Of a stretch of DNA of 64,000 nucleotides, positions 1 through 6,297 are shown in pieces. The notes below the pieces were generated by a model that was not told where the DNA came from, searched no databases, and saw only the letters and a program-made list of their open reading frames with translations. How positions within the stretch are numbered: position 1 is the stretch's first letter; each line of letters begins with the position of its first letter. Source of the DNA: Terriglobia bacterium (lineage in GTDB: Bacteria > Acidobacteriota > Terriglobia > Terriglobales > Acidobacteriaceae); NCBI GenBank assembly GCA_020073525.1, contig JAIQFA010000017.1:1-64000 (forward strand). The letters are read 5' to 3'. The position numbers and the translations under genes are program-made.

Positions 1-393
1 GTGCCGGAACTTCGCATTGACCGCGGGGTCGGGCACGTCGCCACCCGACGGCACATAGACATTGTGCAAGACGAGGGGCTTTGACCCGCGCGCGCCGACG
101 CCAAGCGCCACCGACAGATGCCGCGCGTGACCGCGCCCGCAAATGTCGCGGCGCTCGACCACGTCGAAGGGGATGCGGGAGAGGGTGGCTACGCCGTGAT
201 AGCCCTTCTGCCCCGCCACCGCCACATGGTCGAAGCCGGCCGCACGCAGGGGCAGCTCGGGAAAGCTGCTATCCACGCATTTGATTTCTTGCAGGCAGAG
301 AATGTCGGGCTTGTACGCGCTCACGAAGCGCTCGACGAGATCGAGCCGGAGCCGCACCGAATTGATGTTCCAGGTGGCGAGACGAAAGCGCAT
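1..393 (-). CDS. xth: Exodeoxyribonuclease III, partial (3' end lies outside the window)
   Basis: An uninterrupted reading frame runs from an ATG at 393 to the window edge and gives the first 131 residues. It opens with WNINSVR (residues 8-14), then LQEIK with the metal-binding Glu near residue 36, GYHGVA (65-70) and NVYVPSG with the active-site Tyr near 113; these are the class I AP endonuclease/ExoIII signatures. The enzyme would cleave abasic sites and remove 3' blocks in base excision repair. The wording of the N-terminus is close to what I know from alphaproteobacterial XthA, unlike the acidobacterial character of the genes beyond 1.3 kb. The remaining half, including the catalytic Asp-His end, is not in the window. 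Confidence 0.85.
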   Translation of the reverse strand, partial: MRFRLATWNINSVRLRLDLVERFVSAYKPDILCLQEIKCVDSSFPELPLRAAGFDHVAVAGQKGYHGVATLSRIPFDVVERRDICGRGHARHLSVALGVGARGSKPLVLHNVYVPSGGDVPDPAVNAKFRH

Positions 394-484
394 GGAAGTG
401 AGAAGCCGTGCCCGCAAAAGAGGGGCGATTGTATACGTGACGCACCCGGGCCGGCACCGCTGAACGATCAGCAGCCCTCGAAGT

Positions 485-518
485 GAAGAAGCCCCGACGG
501 GGGAGACGGGGCTTCTTC
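485..518. terminator. Strong hairpin upstream of xth, terminator-like
   Basis: Arms GAAGAAGCCCC and GGGGCTTCTTC pair perfectly over 11 bp around a 12-nt loop. GC-rich stems of this type are common behind alphaproteobacterial genes. There is no clear T-run on either side and no identified gene ends here, so termination is only a suggestion. A partial second copy of the left arm lies near 627. Confidence 0.4.
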
Positions 519-669
519 GAGTCCTCGGGGGACTGGGTGATGGGAGGGAACTCCATCACCGTGCTGACATAGCGCGTCAGGAATTGAGAACAACCCCGCC
601 GATCATCAACATTTTGTCATGAGTTAAGAAGAAGCCCCGGCCGAGATGGCCAAAAGAAAGGCGATATTA

Positions 670-716
670 CCCTTGACGTACCCAGGCCATAAGCCTATAT
701 ATTGGGTACGTCAGGG
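670..716. repeat. Inverted repeat just upstream of the IS1595 transposase
   Basis: TGACGTACCCA (674-684) pairs with TGGGTACGTCA (703-713), and the outer CCC/GGG bases extend the pairing. It lies 8 bp before the transposase ATG. It may be part of the IS end or its promoter/operator; no partner end is found downstream because the element is truncated. Confidence 0.5.
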
Positions 717-724
717 GGATCGCT

Positions 725-1119
725 ATGACATCCGTACTCTCACTCAAACATTTTCACGACGAAGCCGAAGCCTACAAGTTCGTCGAGGCTCACGTTTGGC
801 CTAATGGCCTGTGTGTCCGCGCTGCGAGCAAGGGGATCGGATCGGCAAGCTAGAGGGCAAGAGCACTCGGCTAGGCGTCTATAAGTGCTATCGCTGCCGG
901 AAGCCGTTCACGGTGAAGGTGGGCACGATCATGGAGGATTCGCATATCCCCATGCATCTGTGGCTCCAGGCCATTCATCTGATGTGCTCCAGCAAGAAGG
1001 GCATTTCGAGCAACCAGCTTCATCTCACTTTGGGAGTGACGCTCAAGAGCGCTTGGTTCCTGTCCCATCGTATCCGCGAGGCAATGCGGACTGGCGACCT
1101 CGCGCCATTTGGTGGTGAA
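725..1119 (+). pseudogene. IS1595-family transposase, frameshifted and truncated
   Basis: Translation from ATG 725 gives a typical IS1595 (ISXO2-like) start through WPNGL. One base then appears to be missing near 809, and the frame resumes with the zinc ribbon CPRCEQGD...CYRCRKPF, followed by TVKVGTIMEDSHIP and the helix-turn-helix region ending RIREAMRTGDLAPFGGE. Just before the DDE-like catalytic core should begin, near 1117-1123, homology stops and the DNA becomes the antisense of an MFS gene. The element therefore lacks both an intact N-terminus and its whole catalytic domain. It is dead, or it marks a join between unrelated sequences. Confidence 0.8.
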
Positions 1120-1120
1120 G

Positions 1121-1333
1121 CACCCCGCCCATCCCGGACGCCAGCAGGGTCAGCGTGTAGAGCAACCCCGAAGTCGCCTTCGACATGCCGAGATCGCGCA
1201 TGACGTGGGCCAGCACCAGCGCGTAAAGCATCGCGTCAAACGCGTCGAGCATCCAGCCCAGAGCAGCCGCTAGCAGCGTGCGCCGTTGCTCGGTCGTTGC
1301 CTGTCGCAAGAGTTGAATCGGGCCGATGGCCAT
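1121..1333 (-). pseudogene. MFS transporter, N-terminal fragment
   Basis: From ATG 1333 the frame encodes about 70 residues typical of the first helices of an MFS sugar/metabolite transporter: a short cytoplasmic start, AAALGWMLDAFDAMLY (TM1) and LLYTLTLLASGMGGVL (TM2 region). After GGVL the similarity ends and the frame reads antisense through the transposase. The rest of the transporter, normally about 400 residues, is missing. The break coincides with the truncated end of the IS1595 gene, with a few bases (gtgaag) compatible with both partners. Confidence 0.7.
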
Positions 1334-1357
1334 GCGGGGAGCGATTGTAGCAGTATG

Positions 1358-1391
1358 GGGTGGCCCGTCCTATCGCGAAGCGAAGGGCGGG
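1358..1391 (+). repeat. REP hairpin, family A, copy 1
   Basis: This is a 34-bp unit with a 5' GGTGG motif followed by a stem: CCCGTCCT pairs with AGGGCGGG (one G-T pair) and an inner TCGC/GCGA pairs around a GAA loop. The 5' GTGG-plus-hairpin form matches the REP elements mobilised by RAYTs. Identical copies lie at 1745-1778 and, inverted, at 2029-2062. Confidence 0.8.
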
Positions 1392-1474
1392 GAAGCGGGG
1401 ACGCCGAGAAATGTAACAATCGCGCAGTTCAGTCGTCACCGCGTCTTTGCCGCCCCGAGATCTACGCTCCAAAC

Positions 1475-2050
1475 ATGCCCTGGGGATTGAGGCGTTATCA
1501 GCAAACCCGGCAGCTCCATTTTGTAACCTTTACTTGCTATCATCGCAAACCATTTCTCGCCGACCCGCGCATGTGCGATCAATTTGAGCAGACTCTTGAA
1601 ACCGTGAGGCGATGGTACGGTTTCTGGATTACCGGGTACGTGGTCATGCCCGAACACTTGCATCTGCTAGTAAGCGAACCGGAGCGGAAAAACCTCGCCC
1701 TGGCTCTGCAAATGCTGAAGCAAATGGTTTCCCGGAATCGCGTCGGGTGGCCCGTCCTATCGCGAAGCGAAGGGCGGGTGCCCTTCTGGCAGGCGCGTTA
1801 TTACGATTTCAATGTTTGGAGCGAAGCCAAGCGCGTGGAGAAGCTGCGCTACATTCATCGCAATCCGGTGACGCGGAAATTGGTGGAGCGCCCGGAGGAC
1901 TGGCCTTGGAGCAGTTTCCGCCACTATCTAACTGGTGAGGAAGGAATAGTCGAGATCGAATCGCACTGGACAGCAAACAAGCGGGAAACGCTGGGCGTTC
2001 ATCCCACTGTGCAGTTGCGCGATCAGAACCCGCCCTTCGCTTCGCGATAG
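1475..2050 (+). CDS. REP-associated tyrosine transposase (RAYT, IS200-like Y1 family)
   Basis: The protein is 191 residues from ATG 1475. It carries the HUH metal motif in VVMPEHLHLLV (His61, His63) and, downstream, FWQARYYDF, whose Tyr109/110 is the likely nucleophile, then NPVTRKLV and WPWSSFRHY, all usual for RAYTs. Such enzymes nick and join REP hairpins as single strands. One identical 34-bp REP copy lies inside the gene (1745-1778, residues 91-102, GWPVLSRSEGR) between the HUH half and the catalytic Tyr without breaking the frame. The C-terminus and stop codon are read from a third, inverted copy. A frame extending upstream to 1286 reads through REP copy 1 and is unlikely to be used. 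Whether the enzyme tolerates the internal insertion is unknown. Confidence 0.85.
   Translation: MPWGLRRYQQTRQLHFVTFTCYHRKPFLADPRMCDQFEQTLETVRRWYGFWITGYVVMPEHLHLLVSEPERKNLALALQMLKQMVSRNRVGWPVLSRSEGRVPFWQARYYDFNVWSEAKRVEKLRYIHRNPVTRKLVERPEDWPWSSFRHYLTGEEGIVEIESHWTANKRETLGVHPTVQLRDQNPPFASR
1745..1778 (+). repeat. REP hairpin, family A, copy 2, inside the RAYT gene
   Basis: Identical over 34 bp to copy 1. It is read in frame as residues 91-102 of the transposase, between the conserved helix ending VSRNR and the PFWQ catalytic segment. Confidence 0.85.
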
Positions 2051-2062
2051 GACGGGCCACCC
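2029..2062 (-). repeat. REP hairpin, family A, copy 3 (inverted)
   Basis: Exact reverse complement of copies 1 and 2. It overlaps the last seven codons and the TAG stop of the RAYT gene, so the enzyme's present C-terminus (NPPFASR) comes from the repeat. Copies 1 and 3 bracket the gene as inverted flanks. Confidence 0.85.
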
Positions 2063-2070
2063 GTCCAGTT

Positions 2071-2673
2071 CTAATGTCTGCCTCGTGGCGATTTCCCGCC
2101 AGAATTCGGCCTGGGCACCGTGCGGGTAACGGCGTGTTTGATTTTAAGATGGTCACCCGATTTCCAAGCCTGAATAAGCATTTTGCCTTTAGGGCTGAGA
2201 TTCACTGAATAGGTGACCAAGAGCCCTCTGTTATTGCTCTTTGGGGCGAAGGAAGCAAGTCCAGCGGCAATCAATCGATCAAAGTGAAGCACACCATCAC
2301 CACTCACGATGAGAAAATCCTTGGCCAGAGATTCCAAGAACATCAAGCGGTCAATTGACTCAAGATCAAAGGCCCGATTGATCGCCACCAAAATGGATTT
2401 GTAAGCAAAGATCGATTCCCGGCTGATGTGTCCCCTATGATAGTACGCATGGCAGGTAGGGCATAAAGCAACCAGATTTGCCAGTTCGTCCTTCCCGTTT
2501 TCAGACACTTGATAGATGTGGTGTAAATCTAAGAGCAAAAGCTCGCGGCAGGTAGGTACCGCACATCGATATCCAGCTTCGGTGAGAATCTGGGTTTTGA
2601 TGTTGATCGGAATTCGTTTGCGCTCAACTGGGGAAGCCCTTTTCTTTGCGCGTTTGGGTAGGGCACTAGTCAC
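2071..2673 (-). CDS. HNH endonuclease with C-terminal winged-helix-like region
   Basis: A GTG start at 2673 gives 200 residues. It overlaps the upstream TGA as GTGA and has GAAGG just before it; a longer ATG frame from 2736 would overlap the neighbour by 67 bp. The HNH core is clear: C37-x4-C42, DLHHI (49-53, HH being the catalytic pair), NLVALCPTCHAYYH (66-79) with C71, C74, H75 and H79. The C-terminal ~100 residues end in VNLSPKGKMLI, which resembles the wing of an HTH domain. It is the last gene of an operon with four small HTH-like proteins. The likely role is DNA cleavage in defence or element maintenance; the target is unknown. Confidence 0.8.
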   Translation of the reverse strand: MTSALPKRAKKRASPVERKRIPINIKTQILTEAGYRCAVPTCRELLLLDLHHIYQVSENGKDELANLVALCPTCHAYYHRGHISRESIFAYKSILVAINRAFDLESIDRLMFLESLAKDFLIVSGDGVLHFDRLIAAGLASFAPKSNNRGLLVTYSVNLSPKGKMLIQAWKSGDHLKIKHAVTRTVPRPNSGGKSPRGRH

Positions 2674-3059
2674 TTGCTGCCTTCTAAGATCGACTTCTTG
2701 GTTGCCTTGGAAAGCGATTTGAAGAGCTTGCTCCACTCAAAAGTCGGTTTTCCTCCACCGTCAGTCCGTTGGTGAATCAGATCAGCTTCCCTGAGCGGGC
2801 GAAGGTGATGATCAAGTGCCTGAATATTCTCGAATTTCAGTTCTTTCCTTAACTGTTCGCGTGTATGCGGTTCCTCACATTTCCCCATTATTTTTCTGCG
2901 CTGTGGAGTTGTCAGATGGCTTCGCGCCTGTGCTTCTACCACCGCTCGATTAGCGAGGCTGGTGATCGTCTCCAGCGAGCCAATCCGCTCCTTAATTTCG
3001 ATTAATTCAGCTGTTACCTGATCGGACGTAACCTCAAGGCCCTCGGTTTTGCGATTCAT
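2670..3059 (-). CDS. Small winged-helix-like protein (operon gene 4)
   Basis: 129 residues. The N-terminal ~45 residues are likely coiled-coil (VTAELIEIKERIGSLETI). They are followed by a region with the pattern of a winged HTH: RRKIMGKCEEPHTREQLRKE, then IQALDHHLRPLREADLI and a short wing ending GGGKPTFEWS. The start overlaps the preceding stop as ATGA and its own stop overlaps the HNH start as GTGA, so all are translationally coupled. It is less like the other three and resembles ArsR/MarR-style domains. No catalytic motif is seen. Function unknown. Confidence 0.7.
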   Translation of the reverse strand: MNRKTEGLEVTSDQVTAELIEIKERIGSLETITSLANRAVVEAQARSHLTTPQRRKIMGKCEEPHTREQLRKELKFENIQALDHHLRPLREADLIHQRTDGGGKPTFEWSKLFKSLSKATKKSILEGSK

Positions 3060-3388
3060 CTGTTGGCCCGTCCATTATTTTGATCTTCCGGCGTGTTAAG
3101 CCCGAAGTCGTCCAGATCGAAAAGTCTGACGCGCTTCTTGTCTTCCCTTATTTCCATTAACCCCATTGCAACGCACTTCTGAGTGAGTGCCCCAAGGCCA
3201 TTAGGGCTCATCTTGCAGCTAATCCGGACTTGGTCCATGGATTTTGTTCCGTCGAGCATCTGGAACGCTGCACGAGACTTAACGTCAGGTAACGCTTCTC
3301 GGAGCAATGATCTGACCGAGTTAAACGACGCAGCTCGAGTCCAGTTCAATATCTCTTTAAGGACTACCACAGAGTTCTCATCTGGCAT
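3056..3388 (-). CDS. Small HTH-like protein (operon gene 3)
   Basis: 110 residues. A short N-terminal helix is followed by SRAAFQMLDGTKSMDQVR and MSPNGLGALTQKCVAMGLMEI. This is the same layout as the two upstream paralogues (DGT-x-T/S, then a Gly-rich turn, then GL-I/M) but diverged. The C-terminus is charged (NTPEDQNNGR). The start overlaps the upstream stop as TAATG. It is probably an HTH scaffold whose recognition helix has changed. Not recognised as a named family. Confidence 0.7.
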   Translation of the reverse strand: MPDENSVVVLKEILNWTRAASFNSVRSLLREALPDVKSRAAFQMLDGTKSMDQVRISCKMSPNGLGALTQKCVAMGLMEIREDKKRVRLFDLDDFGLNTPEDQNNGRANR

Positions 3389-3723
3389 TACTTGGCCTCA
3401 CCTTCGAAGAAGTTCGGCGGAATCGAGATGGCGAGCTTAGGCTGTTTCCCGTCACCCGCGAGTAACTTGCTCGCGTTCAATTGCTTCACAAGAGTGCTTA
3501 AATGCCCTTGATTGATCCCGGTCACTTTCTGGATAGCTGCTTGTGTTCGGCTCCCGTCCATGAAGAACACGGCTTTTGCTTTACTCCCGCTGCTCCCCAC
3601 TACCCGTCGAAGCTCCGTTCGGGCCTTCTTATCGTGTTCGGCAATAGCGGGCTCTGCCATAATCCGGACGAGGTCCCGAATCTCTTGAATGGCGCTCAAC
3701 AACTCAACAGAGGTATCCACCAT
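3388..3723 (-). CDS. Small HTH-like protein (operon gene 2), paralogue of gene 1
   Basis: 111 residues. The N-terminal helix (LLSAIQEIRDLVRIMAEPA) leads to KAVFFMDGSRTQAAIQKVTG and INQGHLSTLVKQLNASKLL, a helix-turn-helix pattern. The tail PKLAISIPPNFFEGEAK is near-identical in form to that of gene 1 (PKLLIAIPANFFETTEK). The start overlaps the previous stop as TAATG. It is clearly a tandem duplicate of the upstream gene. A DNA-binding or adaptor role is inferred only from the HTH-like pattern. Confidence 0.75.
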   Translation of the reverse strand: MVDTSVELLSAIQEIRDLVRIMAEPAIAEHDKKARTELRRVVGSSGSKAKAVFFMDGSRTQAAIQKVTGINQGHLSTLVKQLNASKLLAGDGKQPKLAISIPPNFFEGEAK

Positions 3724-4043
3724 TATTTCTCCGTAGTCTCGAAAAAATTAGCGGGAATCGCGATAAGCAGCTTCGGTTGCTCATCGGCTGTTATCAGTCC
3801 TTTCTCGCGTAGAGATTTTGCTAGCCGACTCAGGTTCCCTTGGTCTATGCCGGAACCTTGGCGAATCGCCGCCCGGGTTCTTGTGCCGTCCATCAGCAGG
3901 ACTGCTTTTGCATTCGGTTTGCTTCGTCCCACTAACTCCCGCAAGGCAACCCTTAGCCCCTCATCACGCTTCGCTAACGCAGGCTCGGCTATCAGCCGAA
4001 GGAGATCACGAATTTCACTAAGTAATTCGGTTTGCTCATTCAT
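3723..4043 (-). CDS. Small HTH-like protein (operon gene 1)
   Basis: 106 residues and the first gene of the five-gene operon. The layout is LLSEIRDLLRLIAEPALAKR, then LRELVGRSKPNAKAVLLMDG, TRTRAAIRQGSGIDQGNLSR and LAKSLREKGLITADE, ending in the conserved IPANFFE motif. The central part reads as an HTH with a Gly-rich turn (SGIDQGNLSR). I have a sense of similar uncharacterised proteins annotated MarR-like elsewhere. The operon promoter is probably in 4044-4190, but I see no convincing -35/-10 pair there. Confidence 0.75.
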   Translation of the reverse strand: MNEQTELLSEIRDLLRLIAEPALAKRDEGLRVALRELVGRSKPNAKAVLLMDGTRTRAAIRQGSGIDQGNLSRLAKSLREKGLITADEQPKLLIAIPANFFETTEK

Positions 4044-4188
4044 AGCAAAGGACCTAGCCGTTCAACGGGGGAATTTTACCAGAGAAAGACCGGGAGAATG
4101 CTATGGCAATAATTTGAAGGATCTCATTGTCAACCAGTCCGGAGCGGGACGCCTCGGTCGTTATTGAGAAATCGTGATCTCCAGCGAT

Positions 4189-4304
4189 CCGCGCTACCCG
4201 AAAGAACCAATCCCTGCGTGCCCTAACTGCCGCAAATACTTCTACGCCTGCCGCATATCCTGCCGGATCTGCTCTTTCAGCGTGCCGACCGACGGAAGCC
4301 GATC
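4189..4304 (-). pseudogene. Relic of a ribF 3' end
   Basis: On the minus strand this stretch reads DEI..., then TLKEQIRQDMRQA, an in-frame TAG, and KYLRQLG. That parallels the real RibF tail DEIKFPSVEALKEQIGRDVRKA-QKYLRRLG at 5222-5340. One base is lost before the Leu-Lys-Glu part and the copy is clearly diverged (many third-position and other changes), so it is old or comes from a related strain. With the intact ribF end it forms direct repeats bracketing the toxin-antitoxin genes. Confidence 0.75.
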
Positions 4305-4847
4305 TCATCGCGCGGCTGCCTCCCGGAAGAGTTCCTCAATCGTCTGCATCAGCATAAAGAGTCGGTTCGGATGATCCGGAAGGTCTATAAATCCGTAACT
4401 CAGGTAGAAGTTTCGCGCCTTCTCATCTTTGGCATCGACGACAACGGCGAGCGAGGCGATGTTTTTGCTGTGGAGTAGAGCCCTTTCGAGTGCTCCCATC
4501 AGCAGGATCTCTCCGAGGCCCGCTCCTTTGAACTCTTTGCTACGCGCAAGTCTTCCCAAGAGAGTTGCCGGCAACTTGTCGTACTTTGGTAGGCGCAGGC
4601 GCTAAACCGCGTCATCCGGCAAATCTCCGGCTTCGATCGTGTATTGGGAAAGCGTGTAGTAGCCGGCGATCGTTTTGCCGTCCGGGGTGAGAACATAGAC
4701 AGCGGCCACTCGCTTCTGCACTTCCTGACTTGCTCTTTGCTTTAAGTAGACATTGAGCGCTTCGTGTTCACAAGAAAAAGCCGCTCGGTTATGTAATTTC
4801 TTGTCGAGCGGCTCAAATCTAAACTTTTGTTTTTCTTGATCGGCCAA
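4305..4847 (-). pseudogene. GNAT-fold toxin (TacT-like), interrupted by an in-frame TAG
   Basis: The frame starts with TTG at 4847, directly after the antitoxin stop. The first part has the TacT-like start FRFEPLDKKLHNRAAFSCEH...YLKQRA and VYVLTPDGKTIAGYYTLSQY. A TAG at 4602-4604 interrupts it. The same frame then continues RLRLPKYDKLPATLLGRLAR, the acetyl-CoA loop region FKGAGLGEILLM, VVVDAKDEKARNFYLSYGF and the C-terminus. The total of 181 codons fits the family. TAG probably replaces a Lys or Ala codon (family pattern A/K-R-L-P). Intact TacT enzymes acetylate aminoacyl-tRNA and stop translation. Loss of the toxin beside a whole antitoxin is plausible decay, though a sequence error is possible. 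Confidence 0.8.
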
Positions 4848-5129
4848 CTAGGCGATCTCCCGCTTGAATCGCTTTGCGGCCGCGATCGCCTTCTCGTTCG
4901 GTGCTGGCGGATTCAGGAGCGCTTCCACAAAAACCCGTCTGGAGTTCTGCGTGAGAGTCAGGGTTTCATTTTCACGGATTGTGTGAAGAGCAGCTTCCTT
5001 TGCGGCCATCCGCAAGAAATCCGAAGCCGAGGTGCCACGCAGACGGGCGGCTTCCTCGATAGTCTCTTTTTCTTCGCGAGTCACTCGCGCATCCAGTCGT
5101 TCGCTGCGTGCTACAGATGCGATCGCCAT
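4848..5129 (-). CDS. DUF1778 antitoxin (TacA-like)
   Basis: 93 residues from ATG 5129, with AGAGG at good spacing; an upstream in-frame ATG at 5168 overlaps the promoter and is unlikely. The ribbon-helix-helix part is SERLDARVTREEKETIEEAA followed by RGTSASDFLRMAAKEAAL. The C-terminal part, with NSRRVFVEALLNPP, is the toxin-binding segment in the family. It should bind its GNAT partner and repress the shared promoter. The stop is followed immediately by the toxin's TTG start. Confidence 0.85.
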   Translation of the reverse strand: MAIASVARSERLDARVTREEKETIEEAARLRGTSASDFLRMAAKEAALHTIRENETLTLTQNSRRVFVEALLNPPAPNEKAIAAAKRFKREIA

Positions 5130-5148
5130 GGCAAACCTCTTATAAGTA

Positions 5149-5178
5149 AATGTACGGCAAAATGCCACACATTGTCAA
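5149..5178 (-). promoter_or_regulatory. Promoter of the toxin-antitoxin pair, with an internal palindrome
   Basis: On the minus strand TTGACA (5173-5178) and TACATT (5149-5154) are separated by 18 bp. The spacer holds GGCATTTTGCC, a perfect short palindrome well placed to be the autorepressor site for the RHH antitoxin. The start codon is 20 bp downstream of the -10. Confidence 0.6.
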
Positions 5179-5221
5179 GCGTGAGCTATAATGCCCCTAA
5201 AATCAATTAGTTGCAAATTCG

Positions 5222-6184
5222 TTAACCAGTCAGTGATCGTCCCAGTCGTCGCAAGTACTTTTGTGCCTTCCGCACATCCCGCCCGATCTGCTCTTTCAGC
5301 GCTTCTACCGACGGAAACTTAATCTCATCGCGCAGACGATCCAGAAAATGCAGTTCGACTTCCGTTTCCGCCGAAAGCTCGATGGGATGGAAATTCAGCA
5401 GGTGCGTTTCGATGGCAAAAGAATCAGCGCCAAACGTGGGCCGATTCCCAACGTTCGTGACCGAATCAAAGCACTCGTTTTTATCACCGCTGCCGATCCG
5501 CGTCCGCGTGATGTACACGCCATCCTTGGGCACAAGTTCTTCGTAGTGCGCCAGATTGATGGTCGGGACGGTATATTTCGCCCCATATCCGCGACCGCGT
5601 CCAGCAGTAGAAAGAATGCTGAACGGACGCCCCAGCAAGTGGCGCGCCCGGCTGACCCGCCCGTCAAAAAGCAGCTTGCGGATGTGGCTGCTCGAAACGT
5701 TCTCCCCGCGCAGGCGCATCTCGGGATAATCGTGCACCTCGAATCCCATCTCCCGGCCTAACTCGCGCAACATTTCAATATTGCCCGCCGCCTTGTGTCC
5801 GAAGTGGAAGTTGTAGCCTTCGTGAACTTCGCGAGCACGCAAGCGCTTCTTCAGAATTTCATGAGCAAACTGGTGCGGCGTCATCAGCGAAAGATCGCGC
5901 GAGAAGGGAAGCAGCAGAACCGCGTCGATCCCGGTAGCTTCGAGCAGCCGCAGTTTTTCCGGAAGCGGAGTCAGCAACTTGAAAGTGTGATCCGGACGCA
6001 GAATGCGGGCAGGATGCGGCTCAAAAGTTACCACTACCGAATGTGCGCCCTCGGCCTTGGCCCGCCGCACGATCTCGTCGATCACATGCCGGTGCGCCCG
6101 GTGTACGCCGTCAAAGTTCCCGACGCTGACCAGCGCCGGCCCGAAGTCGTGAGGAACATCGTCGAGATGGTGAAAGATGTTCAT
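5222..6184 (-). CDS. ribF: Bifunctional riboflavin kinase/FAD synthetase
   Basis: 320 residues. The N-terminal FMN adenylyltransferase half has VGNFDGVHRAH (21-31), TFEPHP and the VSSSHIRKLL signature. The C-terminal kinase half has GRGRGYGAKYTVPTINL (a PTAN-like motif), PKDGVY, VTNVGNRPTFG and IETHLLNF. It converts riboflavin to FMN and FMN to FAD in the cytoplasm. The full length matches the family. The 3' end is partly duplicated as a relic at 4189-4304. The gene heads away from an inverted-repeat element and the metallo-hydrolase gene. Confidence 0.95.
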   Translation of the reverse strand: MNIFHHLDDVPHDFGPALVSVGNFDGVHRAHRHVIDEIVRRAKAEGAHSVVVTFEPHPARILRPDHTFKLLTPLPEKLRLLEATGIDAVLLLPFSRDLSLMTPHQFAHEILKKRLRAREVHEGYNFHFGHKAAGNIEMLRELGREMGFEVHDYPEMRLRGENVSSSHIRKLLFDGRVSRARHLLGRPFSILSTAGRGRGYGAKYTVPTINLAHYEELVPKDGVYITRTRIGSGDKNECFDSVTNVGNRPTFGADSFAIETHLLNFHPIELSAETEVELHFLDRLRDEIKFPSVEALKEQIGRDVRKAQKYLRRLGRSLTG

Positions 6185-6191
6185 GAAAGCG

Positions 6192-6288
6192 CTGAACCGC
6201 GGAGATCGCAGAGTGCGCAGAGAAATCAGGCGAAAAGCCGGTTATCTTTTCCAAAATCTCTGCGCACTCTGCGATCTCTGCGGTTCAG
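6192..6288. repeat. Long inverted-repeat element, family F
   Basis: The arms run 6192-6224 and 6256-6288 (CTGAACCGCGGAGATCGCAG against CTGCGATCTCTGCGGTTCAG) with near-perfect pairing around a ~30-bp centre. It fills the gap between the metallo-hydrolase and ribF. It belongs to a set of intergenic palindromes with arms of the same style. Confidence 0.8.
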
Positions 6289-6297
6289 TCTTAATCC

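Larger units (their letters stand above)
394..724. other. Gene-free stretch before the IS1595 remnant
   Basis: Apart from the hairpin at 485-518 and the inverted repeat at 670-716, no credible coding frame or RNA is visible. Reading frames overlapping 118-486 are antisense to xth. Confidence 0.5.

Noticed and set aside
1436-1663. Antisense frame over the RAYT gene and the frame extension upstream to 1286
   Set aside because: The RAYT family start is MPWGLRRYQQTRQ at 1475; the upstream extension translates a REP hairpin.
4054-4308. 84-residue minus-strand frame upstream of the HTH operon
   Set aside because: It reads the ribF relic in the wrong frame; the homologous frame contains stops.
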